From positions 22,354,101 to 22,418,100 of the forward strand of contig NC_092677.1 of NCBI RefSeq assembly GCF_964355755.1: DNA of 64,000 bases, in the 5' to 3' direction. Every line of letters begins with the position of its first letter. Within the stretch, counting starts at the first letter, position 1. The notes under the pieces were generated by a model. It had not been told where the DNA came from. It did not search any database and saw nothing but the letters and a program-made list of their open reading frames with translations. This document shows positions 54,367 through 64,000 of the stretch, piece by piece. The position numbers and the translations under genes are program-made. The DNA comes from Antedon mediterranea. Taxonomy: Eukaryota > Echinodermata > Crinoidea > Comatulida > Antedonidae.

Positions 54367-54548
54367 CATAGTGTGTTAACAGCGAGTTCAGTATCATTTA
54401 AAATGTTTTGAAAAGTATATTGTTGTTTAAGAAAAATTACTTTGTAAGTGGTCGAATCGTGTAGACATGATAACCAATGAAGCCGCATATAACAACATAA
54501 TGCTGTGGTGTGTGTCACATTGTGGCTTCTTAATTAAACAAATTGATT

Positions 54549-54799
54549 AACAAAAAAGCACAAATGTGCGATACTCGGTTACAGCAGCGAAAGAAACTGT
54601 AATGACGTCATAAGACCGGATGTAACGTCACATACACATCAATAACGTCGCTACCAAATACGGCTATACGGTACCATCTTCGAGACGTGATATGTCTGCA
54701 TCCAGTTTAAAATTTAAAAATTCGTCTCTATAGCTTTGAGGACATGTCCCTGTAGTATATTCATGCCAAATCCCAGCTCAATACTACGAATAAGGGAGG
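54549..54799 (+). repeat. ACTCGGGG-family element, left half (split by insertion)
   Basis: Starts AAAAGCACAAATGTGCGATA and runs to CGAATAAGGGAGG, where the family normally continues AGTAGTACTTT. The continuation is at 62915-63018, 8.1 kb away. Confidence 0.75.
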
Positions 54800-57294
54800 T
54801 AGTCCAGTAAAAATATGGTTGAACCTAGAACAAATTGCAACAGATTTTTAAATCTGTAAATGACGATTTAAAATCTTCAAATCAACAGTTTTTTTCTGGC
54901 AATACCGTAGTTAGCCTGGCAACGTTGTCCGGGATACAGCACCGTGTGCAATGATGCATATCCATATTTTCCGTTCGTGTATTTTGTATATCGTTCGTAA
55001 TTTATACTGCTAGTTTCTTTAGTTTTTAGTTTAGCAGAATTAAATTAGTAATATGAGATGATAATTTATTTGTCACGAATCAGGCAGTTCGAAAACGAAT
55101 TTTATTCATATTTTACAATAGCAGCAAGTTGTTGATATCGCCCTTGGATGCACATGAAACGGAGCCTCGCATGTGGGTGGTGGATTGACTCCGCCTAGCC
55201 TAGCTAGGCCTAGTAAAGGTTTGGGAGGTAGGCCTTCTAAATTCGGGGTTTTAGAACAAACAAAGTACATTTTAGGGACCTATATTTCAACAACATTAGA
55301 TTTTGAATAAATTAGTATTAGTGTCAACGCTTTGCGTATCTTTCCAGGCCGTCGATCATTCACTGACTATCGGGCGGCATACACGCTCTCGATATCGTCG
55401 TGTGTATATGTGACGTCGTAAATATAGAGGCTCCCGACGGCCGTTGAAATAGAATATTGCAATGGCGTGAGTAAATTTCGCTAATTTACGAAGGTATCTT
55501 AAAATTTCGTTTTTTCTCAAAATACTATACATTTTGTTTTTATTCGTATGGGCTTGTGTTAATTTGATACATTTAAATAACATGTGTGAATTTCTTGAAA
55601 ATCGAAAGTTATAGATGTGATATTAAACATTCTAATTAGCATATTTAAATTCCCATATGACGTCATATATTGTGTTAACTGAACTGAACATCATTTCCAA
55701 AGTTTACCAAAATCGGGCACCAGGAAGTGGTCTTCATCTTTTTAAATAAAAAAATATTGTAACGAGGCCATTGTCTGTGGGTCTATACGATATATGATAT
55801 GGCTTCAAATGAGTCAAATGAGTCACAGTAGTGTACAGTATGATATTCAAGTAAGATGATTATGAAATACACAAAATCCTGACTGAACACTCGTGGGAAG
55901 ACGCACTGCTTATCAGTACATTAACATGCGGTCAGTTGACTGTGGTTTTTGGCGTCTTTTATCTAAGCCGCCATCGCGGGCATCTCATACACAATTGTGA
56001 CGCTGTGCTGTGCGTGTGAGGCCACCTTAAAAAATACACTCCTACTAATCGTATGTAACGCGCTAGCGATCAGCAAAACGAACGTACTTTCGTGGCTGGC
56101 TGTCGCTCCAATACTCAATCTTTCACAGGCCCGTAACCAGGGGGATCGTACCCCCGCTGAACAGCGAGTTCCGCTTGTCCTCCCACTTTTTTTTTGCTGG
56201 GCATACTAACACAACACTACGATTGTTTACTACAGGCCTAGTCAAGCCTTAATAAATTTAATTAATATAAATCGACATAAGAATATAAAGTATATTTTAA
56301 CTAAAATATAAAAACCTAACACTAAATTTACAAGATAAATTCTATTTGATAACTGCTGAACATCGTGGTTCTGGAGCTAGCCGTACACAGAGCATAGTTG
56401 TTTTTCTTGACATAAGGGCAATTTCACAGTACCCTAGGCCGTCAGTAATAACTGAGAAATAAGCAAATAGCTCTTCATCAGGTTGTATTTGTCTGATTTA
56501 GTTTGTAATTTTTGATAAAGCACATGATGGGCAAACTACAAAAAAATTTTTATTAAGCTAAAATGAAAACTTTTGTTACAGCGGCCAAAAATGTCATGTT
56601 TTTAGACAAAATTGAGTGTCTCATTGCAAAAAATCATTTTTATGAAATGCAGTGTTGTTGTTTGTATGTATATATATTTATATGAATTATGTACATTTAA
56701 ATTGGTTGATCTACCCCCAAACGTATAAGGTATAAACAATGAGTGTGAAATGTATACATGTTTAACTTTTTTGTTGTTTTCATTATTGTAATTCTGTCCG
56801 TCCAAAATGTCCACTCCGACACGTTGGCTTATATCCAGAGCAAATAAGTAAGCAAGTCTACTGTTTTTCATCTATATACAACACTAATAAGATTAACCAT
56901 ACATTAAAACTTAAATAATATATTTAACTGACAATTTGGCTGAATGCTGGGGAATCGAAATCTGTCCGTCCAAAAAAATGTCCACTCCGACACCTCATAA
57001 ACTAGCATTAATTTTTATGTTAATAATATAAAAAGTTGAATATTCATAGCAAAAATTATAAGCTGACATACTACAATTAATATAATGTACATATAATGTT
57101 TCTAAACCCAAGTAATTCACTGTAATGCACTCTAATATGGTGTTCACATAATGTCCACTCCGACACACATATTTTATCAAAGTAAAATGGCTGATTTTTT
57201 AACAACTATGAGACAATGTTATTGTTATTTTATTTATATCTGTTTGTGTCATTGATATTTAAGTGAAAATAATCTTGTTTAACTGTGTTTTTAG

Positions 57295-57400
57295 TATTAC
57301 TAACGAGCCACCGGCACCTGCTTCGAGGCGGTATTTTAGTCTCTCAGAAAATAATTTTAAACTAGTTGAAGCCACCATGGCAAAAGTTATGAATTCCTAA
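57295..57400 (+). CDS. Possible terminal exon of the GGGCAATTTCACAGTA element
   Basis: The acceptor-like TGTGTTTTTAG precedes an open stretch reading SITNEPPAPASRRYFSLSEN, NFKLVEATMAKVMNS, stop. The composition is protein-like amid A/T-rich sequence, but no homology is recognised and upstream exons were not found. Another view is a chance ORF. Confidence 0.25.
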
Positions 57401-58076
57401 TAATACTGGTTGTTATAGGTGATCAATTTAAGTATTTAATGCAAAACGTTTTAACGACATCTTTTTATTTAAAGTAGGTACTGGTACCAAATATGACCAC
57501 AGTAAACTTTATAATTGCCAACTGATGGTTTTATGGTGTTTGGCTATGATAATACCATTATTTTTTATATATTGGATAAAACATTTGTTAAAATTCTCTG
57601 ACAAATTCAATTTTGATTTACTCAGATGATGTTTTGGACATGGTCATGAGTGTTATGGTTGTACATTTTTGTGACATGTACTATTATGCATAAAATAGCA
57701 AATTGAATTCATTGAACGTGCTTAATATTAACAAGTTTTTTAATTATTTATACTGTTTATTCATGTCCAAAAATGTCCACTCCGACACAAATTAACAATC
57801 CTTGTTAAAACTAAAAGACAGTTTTTATCATACTAAAGCTTAAAAAGTACAAAATGTTATAAACACTGTACACTTTAGAAGTGCCAACTGGTTGGTTTTA
57901 ATGTGTTTATGGAATAGTAAGACCATTATTTTTTTCATTTGGATAAAATGTTTGTTAAATTCTCTGACAAATTTAATTTTGTCTTACTCAGATGATGTTT
58001 TAGGCGTGGTCATGAGTGTTATAGTTGTACATTTTTGTTTTGTGTCAATTGGTATCATGTACTTATGGGCAATTCC

Positions 58077-60251
58077 ATGCAAACAGGGACATGACCAAAA
58101 AAATTCAAATTAATTAGTCAGCTCAAAATTTGTGTTTATGTTACTCTTTGAATATGTGGGAACTAGGTTTTTAACTTTTTCAATTCATTTATGACTTTTT
58201 GCAGCCAAAAAATTACGTTTATTCAATGTTGAATATATATTTTTTTTTAGGTGTGAAAAATAGGTAATTACGTTAACTGATTATTATTTTCCCAACAAAG
58301 CAATATTTATAAAGTAACATGTCTAAGTAATACGGTAGTACACTTAAGATATATGGAAAATATGATATAACTACAAATGTTGAATATCCCATATAGGAGT
58401 GCTGTGTATATTCTGTTATATATTAGGGTATGTAATGCGAGTGACAAAAAAAATGATGATTTTTTTTTATACCATCATGATGATAATTTTTTTTAATGAA
58501 ATTTTATAATTTAGCTATACTACTTTGAACAATTAAAATTTGACAAATAAAAATAAAAAATCCTCGTAAATACAAAATTGTTGAGACATTGAAAAGTGAA
58601 ATGCGAGTGACATGTAATGCGAGTGACGTTAAAAAATGGACAATGTAATGCGAGTGACATTACTAAACTCTTTTTTTTGTAAAGTAAAATAGTAATTAAT
58701 CTATCATTAGTTATGAATTAGTCCCAGAATTAGTATATACATTAATTTCATAATACAATGTGTGATTTGGCCCTTATTTGGAGGCACTACAGTATAATAA
58801 TTATAGCATTAGGTTTGTTGAGGGCACAATCCCTAGCAACGACCTTTTTGCAGTTAAATCATTTGAAAAATCAAATCATTATAAGAGCTCATTAAATAAA
58901 AAACACTAAATCTGGTGAGATTTAACAAATTTGGTACAATCTTTTGTGAAGATAAGAAGGTAAGAATAAGTTTACATTTATATTTAATCACAATTTTTAA
59001 GTTTTTTTTTCTTATATTGTTAGTGTTAATTATTTCAAATTCTATAATTTGAAAACACCGCATAGGCCTAAGGCTATAATAATTTATTTATATATTATTA
59101 TTTATATATTATTATTTACTAGGCATATTTTAAACCACCAGGTCTAAAGCATTGTAGTTTTAAAAACAAAATATATAATTGTTTATTATTTAAAAATAAT
59201 TTTAAATTATCATTCACATTTGCATCCTGCCTTTAGAAATGGCCGAACGACAGAGAAAGTACCTAGAAAAACTGAAAGCCGAGGGAAAATACACCTCATA
59301 CAGAAACAAACAAAATGAAATTTCGAAAAGAAGTAAAAAAGTAAAAGAAAAGAGAAAATTCTAGCTCTGCCACCAGCTTTGAAGAAGCAGAAGATTGATG
59401 CTCTTAAAGTTGCTAATAGAAAACGTGTGGCTATTAGTTCAGAGCAAAGAAGGCTGCTTTGGCATCAGACGGGCCATCACCTTTTCGAAGTGCTATGGCT
59501 TTTGCTAAAGCCACTACCAGGGCAAAAAGAATGCTTGATGCTGGTTTGCGAAGAACTTTGAGTTCCATAATTTGTAAAATGGCTGTTTGAATTTTCTATT
59601 TTCATTTTTAGTGACCGTATAAGTGTTCGGTTACTGTGTTTGTAAAAAATCAAGATATTCTGTTAGTGTTAACAATAGATGATGTCCTTTAGAACTTCAT
59701 CCAAATGAGTTGAAATAAAAGTTTTTACTTGAAAATTGATATAACATTCTTTGAGTGGTTTAATGTTGCATTATTTAATTATTGTCTACTTTTCTTTCTG
59801 CTTTGCTTAGTAAATACTAAGTTCATTTCTTACGGTAATGCGAGTGACAGTAATGCGAGTGACGGGACTTTTTTGTTAAAATGTAAAATATTTTTAAAAT
59901 CTATGTAATGTTGAATTTTTTTATTATCCTATTTTATACTTTAAAAGTACAGCAATTAAAAATATAAGATCTTTTGATTCATATATTTTTAGTTTAAGGA
60001 CACGTTCTTATCAAATCTAATCAAATTTTTGTTGTGTCCTTTTTGTGTAATGCGTGTGACAGAATTTCGCAATGGCGTCATTGTCGAAGTAAAAGACATA
60101 CAATTTTTTTTATAGTATTTTATTAAAGACTTGCACCTAAAGTATGTTCATATAAAACATTGACTTAAAAATCCAATTAGTATAGAAAGTACAAAGCTTA
60201 GACTAACAAAAATGACTGTAATGTGTAATGCGAGTGACCATGGAATTGCCC
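58077..60251. mobile_element. TIR element GGGCAATTCCATG, 4-bp TSD TTAT
   Basis: Perfect 13-bp inverted ends GGGCAATTCCATG / CATGGAATTGCCC, with TTAT at 58073-58076 and 60252-60255. It splits the second tandem unit of its host at GTACTTATGCATAA, which confirms the boundaries. Eight or so copies of TAATGCGAGTGAC (one reads TAATGCGTGTGAC) lie inside, one directly at the right TIR. Carries the basic-protein pseudogene 59239-59590. Confidence 0.8.
59239..59590 (+). pseudogene. Basic transposon-encoded protein, frameshifted
   Basis: The acceptor TGCCTTTAG precedes an ATG. Frame 1 reads MAERQRKYLEKLKAEGKYTS then an Arg/Lys-rich coil (EISKRSKKVKEKRK) to a stop. A shifted frame continues ILALPPALKKQKIDALKVAN, RKRVAISSEQRRLL, and a third reads ALASDGPSPFRSAMAFAKAT, TRAKRMLDAGLRRTL, ending at TGA. 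The three pieces join as one protein of about 115 aa broken by two frame changes. Lys/Arg-rich proteins with a 'sPF.s..a.aKA..rak..L' C-terminus are, from memory, encoded by transposons in marine invertebrates, but the family is not named here. Confidence 0.45.
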
Positions 60252-62914
60252 TTATGCATAAAATAGCAAATTTAATTCATGCTTAATATAATAACAAATT
60301 TTTTATTTATTTATACTGTTATTCATGTCCTAAAATGTCCACTCCGACACAAATGAACAATCCTTGTTAAACGACAGTTTTTATCATGGTAAAGCTTAAA
60401 AAGTACAAATGTTAACACAGTAAGCTGTAGAAGTGGCAATTAGTTGGTTTTATTGTATTTGTAGCTATATAATACAACACATTTTTTATTCGAGTCTAAT
60501 GTTTGCTAATTATTCAACATTTATTGTTAAAATTCTCAGAGAAATTCAATTTTTCCACTCATATGATGTTTATATAAAGCGCAAGTATATTTTTTATATT
60601 GATACTCTGTACTAGTAATTAAATATTAGCCAAATAAGCAGTGGGTTTTGTGTTATGATAAAAAATATTGAGATGTTGATTTCCAAATTTTTCCATAAAA
60701 TTCTTCCAGTTACTAAATTCCTACTATTACTGTGAAAATGTCCGGATAGTTGTAGCTTTATAATATTATTTTTTATTATATATAAACCTGTATGTTTCAA
60801 AATTAATTGAAAAATATGTAAAAAAAGGACTTTGAATTTTTGACCCTGTGAGACACTTGCGGCCTAGGTTACTGTGAAATTGCCCATAAAAGGGTATTCC
60901 CCTACACAGGTCTCTGCTGTGACTCACTTGCCTAGCCAGCTGCTTGATAGTATAGAGAAAGCATGCAGCTCACACAAGTGCAAGATGCAATGGTTGAGTG
61001 AATTCAGGGATCATCTTAATTCCATGGTTTGTTACCTAAACACCACATGATGGTGAATATGCCTGTTAAAGTCTCAATGATACGATCCCTTAATGTACCA
61101 TGTTGTTGCTAGGAGGCTTAAGGGGAGGGATCTAGCCTAGTTTCGTCCGTCCTCTGACAATTTAAGGTCGGCAATTGAAATTCGTGGGCTGGAAATTACA
61201 CCAAATTATATAGTTCATAAACAAAAGAGATTAGCCGGAAATGCGATTTGCGGCCATACATAGCCCTATAGAGAAAAAAAAATTTGAGGGTATGGTTACA
61301 CTAAACAACTTAACGATCCACCCCGCCGTCAAAACCTGGTTACGGCGCTGTTTCAGTCTTCTAACCGGAAAAATTACTACCTTTGCCAGGTGCGGATCCG
61401 ATGTTAGATTGGGTTTTCACATGTTCAAATGTCACCTGTGTTTTTAACGGTGGAAAATGTACGATCATTTTGCTGATTGCTGTGCAATAAATGGGAGTGT
61501 TATTTCCAGGCCAACTACTACTAGCCTAGTTGGAGGCGCCATTTATCATGAATTTTATGTGCGGGAGTACCATTTCCCACCATGGGGGGGCTGTGGCTCA
61601 AGTACTTGGTGTCTGGAAGGATCAGCCCCTCTTTGCCCCCCCTGACAAGACCCCCTTGTTACGCGGCTGAGGGGTTGTTAAGGTTTGTTATAAAGTAATA
61701 GTAAAGTAATCAAACTTGCCACTACTAATTACAGTATTTAATTTTTCGACAACAAGCAGTATTCAACTTCTTTGACAGAAAATGTCAGAAAAATGGAATA
61801 CAAACTTTGAATGCAAATGGGAGAACTATTAAATCTTTTACTTTGCCTTCATTAATAAATAAAAATTGCGTTTTAAGACAAAAGAAGCAAACAGTAGTGG
61901 AATAATCGGTAGTTAAAGAAAACATCTTAAAGAGCAAATTTGCAACATTTTTGTAACGCTCTGCACTTGCAAAGAAAGAGAGGGGTGAATTACATTCAGT
62001 CCAAAATTAACATGCTGTGCCTACATGTATGGTGGAAGTATTTTGACGGCACCAACTATTACATTTTCTGTATGCACTTTGGATAGGAAACTCTGATCCA
62101 ACTCCATATTTAGGATGGGGTCGAATTATTAAACCCCAGACTCATTACAGACTTAAGAATCTCTAAATATATATGAGATTGCAGTTATAAATAGATGCAG
62201 TTGCAGAAAATTAACTGGAATGTTCTAGTGCATGTTGTGTGTGAAGGGTGTTCGAATAAGATACCCATGATCTTAACCTGGATGTGTTAAATGTTCTACT
62301 ACTACTTTCCTACGATTTTTATATTTTTCCCTTAGAATATAAAGTTTAATATCACATTTATATCTACTCGCAATGCACTTAAAATCAACCGTTAAGGAGA
62401 TACAGAGCTTCAAAATGGTAAAGTAAATAGTGGCCATTTTTAATTTATGCAAATTAACCCACTTCCTGGTGTCCGATTTTGATAAACTTTGGAAATGATG
62501 TTAATTTAAACAAGGAGAATGTTAAGAAACTTTTTTTCCTACAGTTCCTAAATTGTTCACATAGTATAATGTCATTTTAGCAGATATATGATGTCAAAAC
62601 TACAGTACCATATGACGTCACAACTAACATATGACGTCATAGGTACGTCTATGTGAATTTAAATATGCTAATTAGAATGTTTAATATCACATTTATATCT
62701 ACTCGTAATGCACTTAGGTGGTCTAAATCCAACCGTTGAGGAGATATGGGGCGTTAAAATAGCAAATGGCGGCTATTTTGGATTTATGCTAATTAACCCA
62801 CTTCCCGATGTCCGATTTTGGTAAACTTTGGATATGATGTTTATTTGAACCATATTTACCAGACAACAATTTGTTCTAGGTTCACCCTATTTTTTACTTA
62901 TCTTTACTGGACTA

Positions 62915-63018
62915 AGGAGTAGTACTTTATAAATCGCACCTTTTACTCAATAGTGTCCAGAGGGAGGAGGAGGAGGAGAAAATGAGTGAGTCTATAGACT
63001 CGGGTACCCCGAGTAAAA
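62915..63018 (+). repeat. ACTCGGGG-family element, right half
   Basis: AGGAGTAGTACTTTATAAAT to GGGTACCCCGAGTAAAAA, the continuation of 54549-54799. Confidence 0.75.
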
Positions 63019-63790
63019 AATGCAAATATGATCACTAAATACAAAGTTATTAGGGATAATGTAACCCCTTGCCATATAATTGTTAATAGTAAATTAATAT
63101 TAACAGACATAATGTCCTCATAAATTCACAGAATATTTGTTTAACTTTAATTTTCTTGTTCACTGTGTCTATAGGTTTGGGAAAACATTAACATAAGATC
63201 TCATATATTTTTATGTTTAAAATTGAAATCTTTTTTTTTTATTAAAGATTGTTGACCTTTGACCTCTAAAAGACATCAATAGATGTTGGATTCATTTTTT
63301 TAAAAGCATATTAACTTCAATTTTCTTGTTTATTGGGTCTATATGTTCATGAAAACATAAGTTTGCATAACATCTATTGTATTTTTTGTGTTAAAAACTG
63401 AAAGTTATAAGTTAGTATTAGAAAAAAAATCATTTTTTATTAAAGTTCAATGACCTTCTGACATTTAATGGCATCAATAATTGTTGGATTTACTTTAAAA
63501 AATATATTACACCTAAGCAGTCTATACACTACAAACATGATACCAAGAAAATGCAAATCTTTTCATTAAATTATTAGCAAAAGTGTTACCCCTACCCCAA
63601 AATGTTGTGTTGCATATTTTCCGTAGGCGGCGTTTAATAATCCTCAAAAATGACTATTAAGCTGTACAATTGACATTGCTATCATGGATTTCTGAAAAGT
63701 AGACATAAAAAGCTTTACCAAAAATGTATGCTAGCATTTGCCACCAATTTGATACTTTCGCAAAAACACTGGACCTGACTAATCATTTAT
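63019..63790 (-). repeat. Inverted copy of the ~345-bp tandem array
   Basis: On the minus strand the array blocks reappear (CAAATTGGTGGCAAATGCTA, TCAGAAATCCATGATAGCAA, GGGGTAGGGGTAACAC). Two units are present, without the piggyBac insertion found in the other array. Confidence 0.65.
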
Positions 63791-64000
63791 GCTTGTTAAT
63801 ACCGAATCTAACAAATTGATGGTGTTGTGAAATAAGGTGACAAATGTTTCACAGAAGGCCTGCTATGAAAGGAAGGGGTGTGCGTTTATTTGAGGGAGCT
63901 GTTTATTTTGGCCAGGCGTTAATTTTTTTGGTGTGCAATATGGTAAAATGTATAATCAAAAGAATACAGTACCGCTAGATATGAACAAAAACACAATTAA
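63791..64000. other. Window end, nothing recognised
   Basis: No ORF, tRNA or repeat end seen. Confidence 0.4.

Larger units (their letters stand above)
56416..60885. mobile_element. TIR element GGGCAATTTCACAGTA, 4-bp TSD ATAA
   Basis: GGGCAATTTCACAGTA, then CCTAGGCCG after one mismatch, at both ends in inverse orientation; ATAA at 56412-56415 and 60886-60889. Contains five exact copies of AATGTCCACTCCGACAC and a tandem unit of about 370 bp (57510-57870, continued at 57880-58076 and 60252-60560). Superfamily not assigned. Confidence 0.75.
56126..61350. mobile_element. hAT-like element with 5-bp TSD
   Basis: Left end CAGGCCCGTAACCAGG, right end CCTGGTTACGGCGCTG: the CAGnGnCGTAACCAGG-type terminus of hAT elements. 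TTTCA is duplicated at 56121-56125 and 61351-61355. Comparison with 45376 in the uninterrupted copy fixes the site. Most of its body is the nested element below; no hAT transposase remains. Confidence 0.7.
55836..61672 (+). repeat. CAGCCGCGTAAC-ended repeat, copy 2 (split)
   Basis: 55836-56125 and 61351-61672 together match the reverse complement of 45004-46141. The missing join is filled by the next nested element. Right end CCCCCTTGTTACGCGGCTG. Confidence 0.7.
54800..62914. mobile_element. Large TIR element (TAGTCCAGTAAA ends), 3-bp TSD
   Basis: TAGTCCAGTAAA at the left and its inverse at the right, followed inward on both sides by GAACCTAGAACAAATTG. AGG is duplicated at 54797-54799 and 62915-62917. 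The two halves of the split host element prove the boundaries. Further inverted similarity (TGATATTAAACATTCTAATT) extends to 55605-55735 versus 62460-62690. In the right arm two direct units (about 62338 and 62680) repeat. No transposase recognised; superfamily unassigned. Confidence 0.8.

Noticed and set aside
54053-54397. 114-codon minus-strand ORF
   Set aside because: Phe/Ile/Lys/Asn-rich reading of an AT-rich dispersed repeat that is closed by stops in its other copy at 13.8-14.3 kb.
1-64000. CRISPR arrays, operons or bacterial regulatory sites
   Set aside because: The window has spliced genes and eukaryotic transposons; direct repeats present are tandem satellites or transposon subterminal motifs without CRISPR-like spacing.

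Overview
The window is AT-rich metazoan nuclear DNA. It has no operons or ribosome-binding-site architecture; instead there are split genes with GT-AG introns, tRNA-derived repeats and dense DNA-transposon and non-LTR debris. Short palindromes built on TAGGCCTA occur all over it. Together with the transposon mix and an invertebrate-type cathepsin Z, this suggests a marine deuterostome invertebrate, most likely an echinoderm. The taxon is an inference, not something the sequence proves.

One host gene can be reconstructed in full. A cathepsin Z/X cysteine protease lies on the minus strand (coding span 5724-16020) with seven coding positions (894 nt, 297 aa). Its fifth position exists as two alternative 79-nt exons, 7691-7769 and 7572-7650, separated by only 40 nt. 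Each keeps the frame when used alone and breaks it when both or neither is used, which is the architecture of mutually exclusive exons. The alternative segment ends three residues before the catalytic His, so the two isoforms would differ near the substrate cleft. The first exon (signal peptide and start of the propeptide) has two extra copies: a near-identical one at 22013-22135 and a broken inverted one at 9037-9138.

Most of the rest is mobile DNA. 0-5.2 kb: composite repeats with tRNA-like heads. 16.4-22.2 kb: a 10-bp-TSD foldback element (17243-18349), a family with ACTCGGGGTAC ends associated with paired tRNA-Val-like genes, and a cloverleaf with anticodon GAC (20327-20399). 23.0-25.1 kb: the 3' end of a Tx1/L1-type LINE. 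25.3-27.4 kb: a long inverted repeat enclosing a compact Harbinger-like element with a Myb/SANT-like ORF. 27.9-38.9 kb: a cluster of TIR elements, including a second 10-bp-TSD element and two inverted copies of a 6-bp-TSD hAT-like element. 41.0-44.5 kb: a decayed PIF/Harbinger transposase, a short gypsy LTR with an RNase H remnant, and a CR1/Rex1-type LINE fragment. 48.8-52.0 kb: a tandem array of roughly 345-bp units interrupted by a piggyBac-like element and a Harbinger fragment. 54.5-63.0 kb: a Russian-doll nest of six elements, most levels with recognisable target-site duplications.

Apart from the protease, the coding pieces seen are transposon proteins (mostly broken), one isolated candidate exon (47962-48113) and one candidate 32-aa microprotein ORF (6639-6737). 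Exon boundaries and repeat ends were read by eye; transcript support was not available.
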